From assembly GCA_025459035.1 (NCBI GenBank), contig JALORJ010000104.1, positions 1 through 11,200 of the forward strand: a DNA stretch of 11,200 nucleotides, read 5' to 3'. A program made the position numbers and the translations under genes. Each line of letters begins with the position of its first letter. Position 1 is the first letter of the stretch. Source of the stretch: Burkholderiales bacterium (GTDB lineage Bacteria > Pseudomonadota > Gammaproteobacteria > Burkholderiales > Ga0077523). This document shows, piece after piece, positions 1 to 7,418 of the stretch. The notes beneath the pieces were generated by a model, which saw only the letters and a program-made list of their open reading frames with translations, was not told the origin of the DNA and ran no database searches.

Positions 1-1261
1 TCGTGTTCTGGATCATGCGGCCCATCATCTCCGGGGTGCAGGCCTCGGGACCCTGGCGCGGCGGCACGATCGGCGAGGTCGGGAACGCCAGTGCGTCGAT
101 GCGGTGCTGCGCGAAGGTGTCGGCGTAGAGCTTGCGCAGGGCCGGGCGCGCGGTCTGCATCGCGTGCGCGTAGGCCGGGCGCGCGTCGATCGGGCCGGTC
201 GGGCCGGGCAGGGTCTTCGGCAGCACCATCGATTCGTAGATCGCCTTCACGTCGGCGCTCGCGATCTGCGCGACCACCTGCTCGATCGTCACGCCGGTGT
301 TCCAGGTCCGCAGGTAGTCGACGAGGTCGTCATGCGCCTCGACGATCACGACCGGGAAGCTCACCTCGGCGTCGAGCGCCGACAGCGCCGGCATGTCGAG
401 CTCGACCAGCGTGACGCCGGCGGCCTGCAGGCGCATGAACGCCGCGGCCATCACCGCGAGCGTGTCGGCGTCGAGGTTCGCGAAGAACGGATTGCGGCAG
501 ATGCCCAGCCGCACGTCCTTCAGCACCGCGGGCGCCGGCACCGGGGCGCCACCGATCACGCTGTGCAGCAGCGCGACGTCGGCGACGGTGCGCGCCATCG
601 GACCGGCCGTGTCGCGCGTGTGCGACAGCGGGCAGATGCCTGCCTGCGAATAGCGGTGCACGGTGGGCCGCAGCGCGACGCCGTTGGTGTACGCCGACGG
701 CAGCCGCACCGACGCGCCGGTGTCGCTGCCCAGCCCGGCCGCGACGACCCCCGACGCGATCGCCGTGGCGGTGCCGCTGGAGCTGCCGCCCGGGATGCGC
801 GACGGATCGAGCGGATTGCGCACGCCGACCATGCCGGGCACGTGGAAGCCTTCGTTGTAGCCGGTCACGCCGAAGGCCAGCTCGTGCATGTTGGTCTTGC
901 CCACCACGATCGCACCGGCGTCGATCAGCGCCTGCGCGACCGGCGCGTGCTGCGTCGGGACGAAGCCCTTCAGCGCGGGCGTTCCCGCGGTGCTGGGCAG
1001 GCCCGCCACGTGGATGTTGTCCTTGATGACGATCGGCACGCCGTGCAGTGCGCCGCCCGCCCGGCCGGCCGCGCGGTCGGCGTCGGCCTGGCGCGCCGCG
1101 GCGCGCGCGCCGGCGGCGTCGAGCGTGATGAACGCGTTCCACGCGGCGCTCTGCTCGGCGCGCGCGATCGCCGCGTCGACCAGCGCGACGCTGGTGATGG
1201 CGCCATCGCGCAGCAGACGGGCAGCGTCGACGGCCGTCAGGTTGTTCAGGTCGTACGGCAT
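1..1261 (-). CDS. Amidase-signature hydrolase (indoleacetamide/mandelamide hydrolase-like), 3' end cut by window
   Basis: Amidase-signature serine hydrolase, predicted to cleave a carboxamide to acid and ammonia; the substrate cannot be read from sequence. About 420 residues are present and the frame runs off the window edge. The Ser-cisSer-Lys triad is visible: Lys80 in VPIVIKDN, cis-Ser160 in PGGSSSG, and nucleophile Ser184 in GSDTGASVR. The two serines are 24 residues apart, as in characterised family members. RPTVHRYSQAG and PLSHTRDTAGPMARTVAD at about 199-228 resemble the indoleacetamide/mandelamide hydrolase branch. GGSSSG and TGAS replace the commoner GGSSGG and TGGS, which are mild changes. 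The start is the ATG at 1259-1261, with GGAG eight bases upstream, and the protein begins directly with the amidase fold and has no signal peptide. It follows the cupin gene by 19 nt, so it is probably the distal gene of the operon. Family is confident; substrate is unknown. Confidence 0.93.
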   Translation of the reverse strand, partial: MPYDLNNLTAVDAARLLRDGAITSVALVDAAIARAEQSAAWNAFITLDAAGARAAARQADADRAAGRAGGALHGVPIVIKDNIHVAGLPSTAGTPALKGFVPTQHAPVAQALIDAGAIVVGKTNMHELAFGVTGYNEGFHVPGMVGVRNPLDPSRIPGGSSSGTATAIASGVVAAGLGSDTGASVRLPSAYTNGVALRPTVHRYSQAGICPLSHTRDTAGPMARTVADVALLHSVIGGAPVPAPAVLKDVRLGICRNPFFANLDADTLAVMAAAFMRLQAAGVTLVELDMPALSALDAEVSFPVVIVEAHDDLVDYLRTWNTGVTIEQVVAQIASADVKAIYESMVLPKTLPGPTGPIDARPAYAHAMQTARPALRKLYADTFAQHRIDALAFPTSPIVPPRQGPEACTPEMMGRMIQNT

Positions 1262-1269
1262 GGGCGGGG

Positions 1270-1273
1270 CTCC
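1270..1273 (-). promoter_or_regulatory. Shine-Dalgarno site of the amidase gene
   Basis: The minus strand reads GGAG followed by an eight-base spacer and the ATG at 1259-1261. The site lies inside the 19-nt gap after the cupin stop codon and supports the chosen amidase start. Confidence 0.6.
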
Positions 1274-1280
1274 GGTGGGG

Positions 1281-1757
1281 TCAGGATCGGGCAGGGGCGG
1301 GGTGGATGTCGTCGACCCAGTGCACGGTCTCGGGGGCATCGGCGAACGGGATGTCGAGGTTGACCACGACCGGCTCCTGCCCGCTGCGACACAGCACGCA
1401 CGACAGCGGCTCGGTCTCGGACGCGTTGATCTCCTGGTGCGGCACGTACGGCGGCACGTGGATGAAGTCGCCCGGTCCCGCTTCGGCGGTGAACTCGAGC
1501 CGGTCGCCCCAGCGCATGCGGGCCTTGCCGCTCACCACGTAGATCACGCTCTCGACCGGGCCGTGGTGATGCGCGCCGGTCTTCGCGTTCGCGTGGATCA
1601 CGACGGTGCCGGCCCACAGCTTCTCGGCCCCGCAGCGCGCGTGCGTGATCGCCGCCGCGCGGTTCATGCCGGGCGTCTGTGCGGTGTTGGTGTCCAGCTC
1701 GGCGGCGCGCACCACGCGCACACCGTGGTACTTCCACTTCGGTTCGTCGTCGGTCAT
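1281..1757 (-). CDS. Small single-domain cupin protein
   Basis: A 158-residue protein with one cupin barrel, probably cytoplasmic. Cupin motif 1 is GAHHHGPVE at 61-69, giving likely metal ligands His63, His65 and Glu69. Motif 2 is GDFIHVPPYVPHQEIN at 96-111, supplying the fourth ligand His107. With all four ligands present, metal binding is expected. The family covers dioxygenases, isomerases and sensors, so no reaction can be assigned. It lies between the diguanylate cyclase (26 nt upstream) and the amidase (19 nt downstream), which suggests cotranscription. The chosen start is ATG at 1757, giving MTDDEPKW. An in-frame TTG at 1787 would overlap the cyclase stop codon and add ten residues (MICPHRCETA) that do not look like cupin sequence. 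No strong ribosome-binding site separates the two starts. Confidence 0.88.
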   Translation of the reverse strand: MTDDEPKWKYHGVRVVRAAELDTNTAQTPGMNRAAAITHARCGAEKLWAGTVVIHANAKTGAHHHGPVESVIYVVSGKARMRWGDRLEFTAEAGPGDFIHVPPYVPHQEINASETEPLSCVLCRSGQEPVVVNLDIPFADAPETVHWVDDIHPAPARS

Positions 1758-1783
1758 GGCGGTCTCGCAGCGGTGCGGGCAGA

Positions 1784-3019
1784 TCAACCCGGGGTGGCGG
1801 CATCCAGCGGCGCGATGCCGCGGGCGGGGTCGACGGCCGCGGGCGAGGCGTCGGCGATGTCGGCGCTCCAGCGTCGCAGCCGGCCCTTGCCCGCGCGCTT
1901 GGCCGCGTACAGCGCCGCGTCGGCGCGCCGCATCAGCTCGGCGGCATCGCGTCCGTCGTCGGGATACAGCACCCAGCCGATGCTGGTGCCGATGCCGACC
2001 GCGTCGCTGCCGATCGGAAACGGCTGCGCGATCGCGTCGATGATGCCGGCGCCCACGCGCTCCACATCGGCGGTGTCGCGCACGTCGGCGAGCACCACGA
2101 CGAACTCGTCGCCGGCGATCCGCGCCACGGTGTCGGTGCCGCGCCGCGATGCCGTCAGGCGCTCGGCCACCGCGCCCAGCAGCAGGTCGCCGGCGTCGTG
2201 ACCGAGGCGGTCGTTGACCGCCTTGAAGCCGTCGAGGTCGAGAAACAGCACGGCGGCCTGCGCGCGTGCACGCCGGGCCGCGACGAGTGCGCGCGCGAGG
2301 CGGTCCTGCAGCAGGCGCCGGTTCGGCAGGCCCGTCAGCGCGTCGTGCAGCGCCAGCTCCGCGTCGCGCGTCGACACCGACTCCTGCTCGCGCAGCAGCC
2401 GGTCGAGCGCGAGGTACATCGGCACCAGCGACGCCACGCCCATCACGCCGAGCGCCACCAGCAGCGTGCGCAGCCGCTCGGCGGTGATGACGACTTGCCG
2501 CTCGCGCCGCGCGAGCAGGCGTTCCTCCTCCAGCTGCAGGTCGGCGATCAGCAGGCGCAGCCGCGTCATCTCGATCAGGTACGCGCCCTTGCGGATCTCG
2601 TCGCGCGCGGCGTCCCAGCCGCGGTCGTGCCGCAGGGCGACGATGCGATCGGACGTGGCCAGCCGCGCCCGCAGCGCGTCCCCCAGCTCGTCGAGCCGGC
2701 GCTGCTGCTGCGCGTTGTCCGCGGTGAGCGCGTGCAGCGCGTCGAACGACGCGCGCACGTGCACGAGCGCGGTGCGCCAGTCGGCCAGCTCGTCGGCGTC
2801 GCCGGTGACGACGTACCCGCGCGTGGCCGCGCCGATGTCCGACACCGACGTCGCGAAGCGCTCGACCTCGCGCTGGATCTCGCGCGTGCGCGCCACCTGC
2901 GCCGAGTCGGCCTGGAGCTGCAGCGACAGCACGACGGCCGCGGTCACGAACCCGACCACCGCCGCGGCCGCGGCGACGAAGCCGACGACGACGGTGCGCC
3001 GGATGCGGCCGAAGAGCAT
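1784..3019 (-). CDS. Membrane diguanylate cyclase with CHASE3 sensor and GGDEF domain
   Basis: A 411-residue inner-membrane protein predicted to make c-di-GMP from two GTP. The order is TM helix about 9-33, a periplasmic helical region about 35-180 with the CHASE3-like ATRGYVVTGDADEL at 65-78, TM helix about 184-207, then GGDEF domain about 220-385. The catalytic motif is AGDEF at 302-306; alanine in the first position is common in active enzymes. The metal-binding Asp of FLDLDGFKAVND is at 261. RGTD at 293-296, five residues before AGDEF, is a complete RxxD inhibitory site, so product inhibition is expected. No EAL domain is present. The start ATG at 3017-3019 is one base after the stop of the PII-like gene (TGAGATG), implying translational coupling. 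The signal sensed by CHASE3 cannot be read here. Confidence 0.93.
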   Translation of the reverse strand: MLFGRIRRTVVVGFVAAAAAVVGFVTAAVVLSLQLQADSAQVARTREIQREVERFATSVSDIGAATRGYVVTGDADELADWRTALVHVRASFDALHALTADNAQQQRRLDELGDALRARLATSDRIVALRHDRGWDAARDEIRKGAYLIEMTRLRLLIADLQLEEERLLARRERQVVITAERLRTLLVALGVMGVASLVPMYLALDRLLREQESVSTRDAELALHDALTGLPNRRLLQDRLARALVAARRARAQAAVLFLDLDGFKAVNDRLGHDAGDLLLGAVAERLTASRRGTDTVARIAGDEFVVVLADVRDTADVERVGAGIIDAIAQPFPIGSDAVGIGTSIGWVLYPDDGRDAAELMRRADAALYAAKRAGKGRLRRWSADIADASPAAVDPARGIAPLDAATPG

Positions 3020-3020
3020 C

Positions 3021-3326
3021 TCAGAACTTCTCGGGGCGCAGCACGCCGATGTCGCCCAGCAGGATCGTCATCGCCCAGTGCGGCGCGTGGGTCTCGCGCA
3101 TGTGGCGGGCGATCGCGTCGGCGGTCGGCTCGTCGCAGACGACTTCCATGCGGATGTTGCGGTCGCGCTCCCAGTCGTTGTCGCGATCGCCGTGCTTGCC
3201 GCCGCCGCGCACGTCCGCGATGGTGTAGCCCTGCGCGCCGAGCCGCCGCACGTCCTTGACGAGCTGCGGCTCGAGCGCGGACTCGGTGATGATCACGACG
3301 ACCTTGCGGGGGTGCACGGGCAGCAT
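3021..3326 (-). CDS. sbtB: PII-like regulatory protein, SbtB-type partner of the adjacent SbtA
   Basis: A 101-residue PII-superfamily protein. The ferredoxin-like fold pattern is visible: strand KVVVIITESAL at 8-18, helix 19-31, strand TIADVRG, a T-loop of about 41-57 (GGGKHGDRDNDWERDRN), strand IRMEVV at 58-63, helix 68-79 and strand WAMTILLGDIGVL. In cyanobacteria SbtB binds adenine nucleotides and inhibits the trimeric bicarbonate transporter SbtA. The same role is inferred here from position, since the gene starts 8 nt after the sbtA stop. The T-loop is unusually rich in Asp and Arg. The C terminus stops at RPEKF with no cysteine pair, so the redox C-terminal extension of some cyanobacterial SbtB proteins is absent. 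The Tyr of classical GlnB/GlnK uridylylation is not seen. The cyclase gene follows after one base. Confidence 0.85.
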   Translation of the reverse strand: MLPVHPRKVVVIITESALEPQLVKDVRRLGAQGYTIADVRGGGKHGDRDNDWERDRNIRMEVVCDEPTADAIARHMRETHAPHWAMTILLGDIGVLRPEKF

Positions 3327-3334
3327 GGCGGGTC

Positions 3335-4282
3335 TCAGATCGGAGGGCCGAAGAGGCGTGTCGCGATCGTCGCGTACAGCGGGATGCCGACGATCACGTT
3401 GAACGGGAAGGTCACCCCGAGCGCCGCCGCCAGCGACAGCGATGGGTTGGCCTCGGGCACCGCGATGCGCATCGCCGCCGGAGCCGCGATGTACGACGCG
3501 CTGCCGGCCAGCGTGCCGAGCAGCATCGATCCGCCCGCGCTCAGGCCGACGGTGCGGCCGACGAGGATGCCGAGCGTCGCGAACACGATCGGCATCAGCG
3601 TGCCGAAGCCCAGCAGGAACACCCCGGTGCGACGCAGCTCGCGGATGCGCCCGGCTGCGACCAGCCCCATCTCGAGCATGAACAGCGCGAGCACCCCCTT
3701 GAACAGGTCGAAGAACAGCTTCGCCTGCGGCTCGAGCGCGTGCGGGCCGCTGGCCCAGCCGATCACCAGCCCGCCGGCCAGCAGCACGACGCTGCGCCCG
3801 AGGAACACCTCGCGCGCGAGATCGCCCCAGTGCACGCCGCGTCCGGCGCCGAGCTTCGCGATCAGGATGCCGACGATGATGCCGGGCACTTCGAGCAACA
3901 CGACGAACAGCGGCATGTACTGCTCGTGCGGCACCTTGCGGTCGGCCAGCCACGCGAGCGCGACCGCGAACGTGACCATGCTGACCGAGCCGTAGTGCGC
4001 CGCGATCGACGCGGCGTCGGGACGGCCGAGCCGACCGATGCCGCGCAGCACCGGGTACGCGATCAACGGCAGCGCGAGCCCCATCGCGATCACGCCGCCG
4101 GCCTGCGGCAGCAGCGGGCCCAGCGGATGCGCGGCCAGTTCGACCCCGCCCTTCAGGCCGATGGTGATCAGCAGAAAGATCGACAGGCCTTCGTACATCG
4201 CCTCGGGCAGGCGCAGGTCGCTGCGCAGCAGACGCGCGCCGACGCCCAGCAGGAAGAACAGCACGATCGGGTCGACGCTCAT
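3335..4282 (-). CDS. sbtA: SbtA-family sodium-dependent bicarbonate permease
   Basis: A 315-residue integral membrane protein, the usual SbtA length, predicted to import HCO3- with Na+ across the inner membrane. About ten hydrophobic segments are visible, around residues 5-19, 31-48, 61-80, 98-112, 122-143, 163-178, 188-210, 219-242, 250-270 and 283-306. The two-fold internal repeat of the family shows as HYGSVSMVTF at 96-105 and GTLAGSASYIAAPAAMR at 256-272, each with the Gly-Ser-x-Ser element typical of the substrate region. VPEANPSLSL and GVTFPFNVIVGIPLY near the C terminus are characteristic. The start ATG at 4280-4282 overlaps the tsaC stop in an ATGA junction, so a much longer upstream reading in this frame is rejected. 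The adjacent PII-like gene strongly supports the SbtA/SbtB assignment. Family is confident; the transported ion is inferred from homology. Confidence 0.93.
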   Translation of the reverse strand: MSVDPIVLFFLLGVGARLLRSDLRLPEAMYEGLSIFLLITIGLKGGVELAAHPLGPLLPQAGGVIAMGLALPLIAYPVLRGIGRLGRPDAASIAAHYGSVSMVTFAVALAWLADRKVPHEQYMPLFVVLLEVPGIIVGILIAKLGAGRGVHWGDLAREVFLGRSVVLLAGGLVIGWASGPHALEPQAKLFFDLFKGVLALFMLEMGLVAAGRIRELRRTGVFLLGFGTLMPIVFATLGILVGRTVGLSAGGSMLLGTLAGSASYIAAPAAMRIAVPEANPSLSLAAALGVTFPFNVIVGIPLYATIATRLFGPPI

Positions 4283-5340
4283 GTGCGGGCCGCGATCGGG
4301 CGCGGGGGCGTCGCGCCGCGCGTGTCGGCCGCATCGGTGGCGTGCGGGGCGTCGGCGGCCTCGGCGCGGTGCGCGGCGCGCGCGAGCCGGTCGCGCACGG
4401 CCTCCCACGCCGCGCTGTCGGGCACGGCCTCCACCACCAGACGCGCCGCGCCGCTCGCGTCGAGGGTGCGCAGGTTCGCGTAGAGCGCATGCGCGTAGGC
4501 CGCAGCATCCGCGGGGGCCGCGATCCACGCACGCGTCGGCCGGCCGGCCGGTGCCCGGCGCGCCAGCACGGCGTCGTCCGCCTGCAGGGCCTGCGTCAGG
4601 TGTGCCGACGGCACCAGCACGGTCGGCGTGCGCGGCGCGTAGTGCGACGCGAGCGTGCCGGACGCCCGCGGGGCCGCGGCATCCGGTGTCGCAAGACAGG
4701 CGCCCAGCGCCGCCTCGAGCGCGGCGCGGCCGATCATGCCCGGGCGCAGCAGCACCGGTTGCGCGCGCGACACATCGACGATCGCCGACTCGATACCCAC
4801 CGCCGGATCGGGTGCGCCGGGGACGTCCAGCACGTGATCGACCGCCGCGCCCAGTTCGTCGCGCACGTGCGCCGCGCTGGTGGGCGACAGGCGCCCGAAC
4901 CGGTTGGCCGACGGCGCCGCGACGCCGCCGCCGAACGCCGCGAGCAGCGCCTGCGCGACCGGATGCGCCGGCACGCGCACGCCCACGGCGGCCTGGCCAC
5001 CGGTGACGATGTCGGCGACGTGCGCCGCACGCGGCACGATCAGCGTGAGCGGTCCGGGCCAGAACGCGTCGGCGAGCCGCTGCGCCGCATCGGGCCAGGC
5101 CGCAGCCCACTGCCGGGCACGCGCGGCGTCGGACGTGTGGACGATCACGGGATGGTCGGCCGGACGCCCTTTCGCGGCGAAGATGCGCGCCACCGCTGCC
5201 GGTTGGGCGGCGTCGGCCCCGAGCCCCCACACCGTCTCGGTCGGGAACGCGACCAGTCCGCCGGCTCGCAGCACGGCCACAGCCTCGGCCACCGCGGCCG
5301 CGTCGGGGCTCGGGACAGCGGGGGCGTCGGCCGCGGGCAT
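4279..5340 (-). CDS. tsaC: Threonylcarbamoyl-AMP synthase, long Sua5-type
   Basis: Makes threonylcarbamoyl-AMP from threonine, ATP and bicarbonate, the first step of the universal t6A37 modification of ANN-decoding tRNAs; cytoplasmic. The YrdC/TsaC domain spans about 12-210, with FPTETVWGLGADA at 32-44, IFAAKGRPADHPVIVH at 53-68, FWPGPLTLIVPR at 93-104, GVRVPAHP, AAPSANRFGRLSPT at 141-154 and VGIESAIVD at 181-189. A linker containing ASGTLASHYAPRTP (227-240) leads to a C-terminal Sua5 domain, ending about residue 320 with a low-complexity Ala/Arg tail. At 353 residues this is the two-domain Sua5 form, not the ~190-residue TsaC form. It starts 13 nt after purC and overlaps sbtA by four bases. 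Both it and PurK use bicarbonate, which is notable beside a bicarbonate transporter. Confidence 0.95.
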   Translation of the reverse strand: MPAADAPAVPSPDAAAVAEAVAVLRAGGLVAFPTETVWGLGADAAQPAAVARIFAAKGRPADHPVIVHTSDAARARQWAAAWPDAAQRLADAFWPGPLTLIVPRAAHVADIVTGGQAAVGVRVPAHPVAQALLAAFGGGVAAPSANRFGRLSPTSAAHVRDELGAAVDHVLDVPGAPDPAVGIESAIVDVSRAQPVLLRPGMIGRAALEAALGACLATPDAAAPRASGTLASHYAPRTPTVLVPSAHLTQALQADDAVLARRAPAGRPTRAWIAAPADAAAYAHALYANLRTLDASGAARLVVEAVPDSAAWEAVRDRLARAAHRAEAADAPHATDAADTRGATPPRPIAART

Positions 5341-5353
5341 CGGCGCAGGCCGC

Positions 5354-6241
5354 TCAGGCCGTCAGCCGACGCAGCGCGTCTTCGTACTTCTGCGCGGTGC
5401 GCTGCACGATGTCGTCGGGCAGCACCGGCCCGGGCGGACGCTTGTCCCAGGGCTGCGCCTCGAGCCAGTCGCGCACGAACTGCTTGTCGAACGACGGCGG
5501 AGAGGTGCCCGGCTGCCACGCATCGCGCGGCCAGAAGCGCGACGAGTCGGGGGTCAGCGCTTCGTCGATCAGCCACAGCCTGCCGTCGGCGTCGGTGCCG
5601 AACTCGAACTTGGTGTCGGCGATCAGCAGCCCGCGCGTGGCGGCGTGCACGGCGGCCTCGCTGTAGAGACGGATCGCGACGTCGCGCACCTCGGCGGCCC
5701 GTGCGGCACCGAGCAGGCGCTCGACCTCGGCGAAGGCGATGTTCTCGTCCTTGCCACCGACCGCGGCCTTGGTCGACGGCGTGAAGATCGGCGCCGGCAG
5801 TTGCGCCGCTTCGAGCAGTCCCGGCGGCAGCGCGATGCCGCAGATCGACCCGCTCGCGCGGTACTCCTTCCAGCCCGAACCGGCGACGTAGCCGCGCACG
5901 ATCGCCTCGATCGGCAACGGCGCGAGGCGCCGCACGACGAACGCGCGCCCGTCGACCTGGTCGCGCTCGTCCGCGCGCACGAAGTCCGCGGGATCGTCGG
6001 GCAGCAGGTGGTTGGGGATCACGTGCGCGAGCTTCGCGAACCAGAAGTTCGACACGGCCGTCAGCACCCGGCCCTTGCCCGGCACCGGCGTGGGCAGGAT
6101 CACGTCGAACGCGGACAGCCGGTCGGTCTGGATCACCAGCAGGCGCGCGGCGTCGATCTCGTAGAGGTCGCGCACCTTGCCGCGGTGGAGCAGGCGCAGC
6201 GACTGGAGATGCGATTCGGACAGGGCGGCGGCAGCGGGCAT
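5354..6241 (-). CDS. purC: SAICAR synthetase
   Basis: Phosphoribosylaminoimidazole-succinocarboxamide synthase joins CAIR and aspartate with ATP hydrolysis, the step that follows PurE in purine synthesis; cytoplasmic. The protein has 295 residues, matching the long form of this family rather than the ~237-residue E. coli form. Visible motifs are HRGKVRDLYEI at 19-29, TDRLSAFDVILPTPVPGKG at 39-57, SAICAR signature 1 around IVRGYVAGSGWKEY at 114-127, signature 2 LIADTKFEFG at 206-215, and DEALTPDSSRFW at 226-237. The start chosen is ATG at 6241, giving MPAAAALSES and then the conserved GKVRD region. An upstream in-frame ATG at 6304 would overlap purK and add a proline-rich leader unlike the family. 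No strong ribosome-binding site is visible. It lies 34 nt after purK and 13 nt before tsaC. Confidence 0.96.
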   Translation of the reverse strand: MPAAAALSESHLQSLRLLHRGKVRDLYEIDAARLLVIQTDRLSAFDVILPTPVPGKGRVLTAVSNFWFAKLAHVIPNHLLPDDPADFVRADERDQVDGRAFVVRRLAPLPIEAIVRGYVAGSGWKEYRASGSICGIALPPGLLEAAQLPAPIFTPSTKAAVGGKDENIAFAEVERLLGAARAAEVRDVAIRLYSEAAVHAATRGLLIADTKFEFGTDADGRLWLIDEALTPDSSRFWPRDAWQPGTSPPSFDKQFVRDWLEAQPWDKRPPGPVLPDDIVQRTAQKYEDALRRLTA

Positions 6242-6275
6242 CGGCGACGGGAAGAGCGGAAGGAAATCGAGAGCG

Positions 6276-7418
6276 TCAGGCGGGTGCGTGCGCGACGGCC
6301 GCATGCAGCCGCGCGCGCAGGTGTGCGGCGGTCGCGACCGGATCGGGCCCGCCGACGACCGTCAGATGCCCCATCTTGCGGCCCGGCCGCGCCTCGCGCT
6401 TGCCGTAGAGCACGAGCTTCGCGCGCGGTTCGGCCAGCACGCCGGCCCAGTCGGGTTCGCCGCGCGCCCACAGGTCGCCCAGCAGGTTGAACATCACGCA
6501 CGGCGCATGCGCCGCCGGGTCGCCCAGCGGCCAGCCGCACAGCACCCGCGCCTGCTGCTCGAACTGCGACGTGACCGCGCCGCCGACGGTCCAGTGGCCC
6601 GAGTTGTGCGGCCGCGGTGCCATCTCGTTCGCGAGCAGACGTCCGTCCGACACGAAGAACTCGACGCACAGCACGCCGTGGTACCCGAGCCCGTCGACCA
6701 CGCGCCGGCCGGCGGCACGCGCGGCGTCGGCCAGCGCGGCGTCGACGGGCGCCGGCACGGTGCTGGTGTCGAGGATGCCGTCGGTGTGGCGGTTCGCGGC
6801 CAGCGGATAGACGACGCTGCGCCCGTCGAAGCCGCGCGCGACGATCACCGACAGTTCGAGATCCAGCGCGACGCGCTGCTCGAGCACGCATGGCACGCCA
6901 CCGAAGTCGTGCCACGCCTGCACCGCCGCGTCGGCATCGGCGACGCGGCGCTGACCCTTGCCGTCGTAGCCCAGGCGCGCGGTCTTGAGGATTGCCGGGA
7001 ACGCGACGCCGCGGGCGCCGCGCGCGTCGGCCTCGCTGCGCACCTCGCACCACGGCACCGTCGCCAGACCCGCGTCGGCGAAGAACGCCTTCTCGCGCGC
7101 GCGGTCCTGCGCGATCGCGACCGCGGCGGCCGACGGGCCGACCGGACCGGCGTGCGCCAGCCGCGCGAGCGCGTCGGCCGGCACGTTCTCGAACTCGGTG
7201 GTGAAGGCGGCACACCGCGACGCGAGCGTGTCGAGCGCCTGCGCATCGAGGTAGTCGGCCTGCAGATGGGCATCGGCCGCCGCGCCGGCCGGGCTGTCGG
7301 GATCGGGATCGAGCACGAGCACGCGCATGCCGAGCGACTGGGCGGCATGCACGAACATGCGGCCCAGCTGGCCGCCGCCGAGCAGCCCGAGCCAGGCGCC
7401 GGGCGCGAGCGGGGTCAC
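6276..7418 (-). CDS. purK: N5-carboxyaminoimidazole ribonucleotide synthetase
   Basis: ATP-grasp enzyme that converts AIR, ATP and bicarbonate to N5-CAIR, the substrate of PurE; cytoplasmic. The 380-residue protein has the N-terminal nucleotide-binding-like motif LGLLGGGQLGRM at 10-21, TTEFENVP at 73-80, an ATP-binding segment with KTARLGYDGKGQ at 145-156, the metal-binding NEMAPRPHNSGHWT at 264-277, and the C-terminal MGHLTVVG at 349-356. The start is GTG at 7416-7418, which overlaps the purE TGA in a GTGA junction. This start puts the GGGQLGRM motif at the usual distance from the N terminus. Longer readings upstream run through purE in another frame and are rejected. The tight overlap implies translational coupling to purE, so the purE lesion could affect purK expression. 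The enzyme itself looks intact. Confidence 0.95.
   Translation of the reverse strand: MTPLAPGAWLGLLGGGQLGRMFVHAAQSLGMRVLVLDPDPDSPAGAAADAHLQADYLDAQALDTLASRCAAFTTEFENVPADALARLAHAGPVGPSAAAVAIAQDRAREKAFFADAGLATVPWCEVRSEADARGARGVAFPAILKTARLGYDGKGQRRVADADAAVQAWHDFGGVPCVLEQRVALDLELSVIVARGFDGRSVVYPLAANRHTDGILDTSTVPAPVDAALADAARAAGRRVVDGLGYHGVLCVEFFVSDGRLLANEMAPRPHNSGHWTVGGAVTSQFEQQARVLCGWPLGDPAAHAPCVMFNLLGDLWARGEPDWAGVLAEPRAKLVLYGKREARPGRKMGHLTVVGGPDPVATAAHLRARLHAAVAHAPA

Noticed and set aside
104..3995. Long plus-strand open frames of several hundred codons (for example 104-1363, 1679-3259, 2214-3995)
   Set aside because: They are antisense to well-recognised genes, are very rich in Arg, Ala, His or Ser, and show no family motif. 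In DNA this GC-rich, stop codons are rare in shadow frames.
3021..4532. 503-codon minus-strand frame ending in the PII-like protein, suggesting a fusion
   Set aside because: The upstream part is sbtA read out of frame with Arg/Ala-rich filler. The PII-like protein has its own ATG at 3326, just after the sbtA stop.
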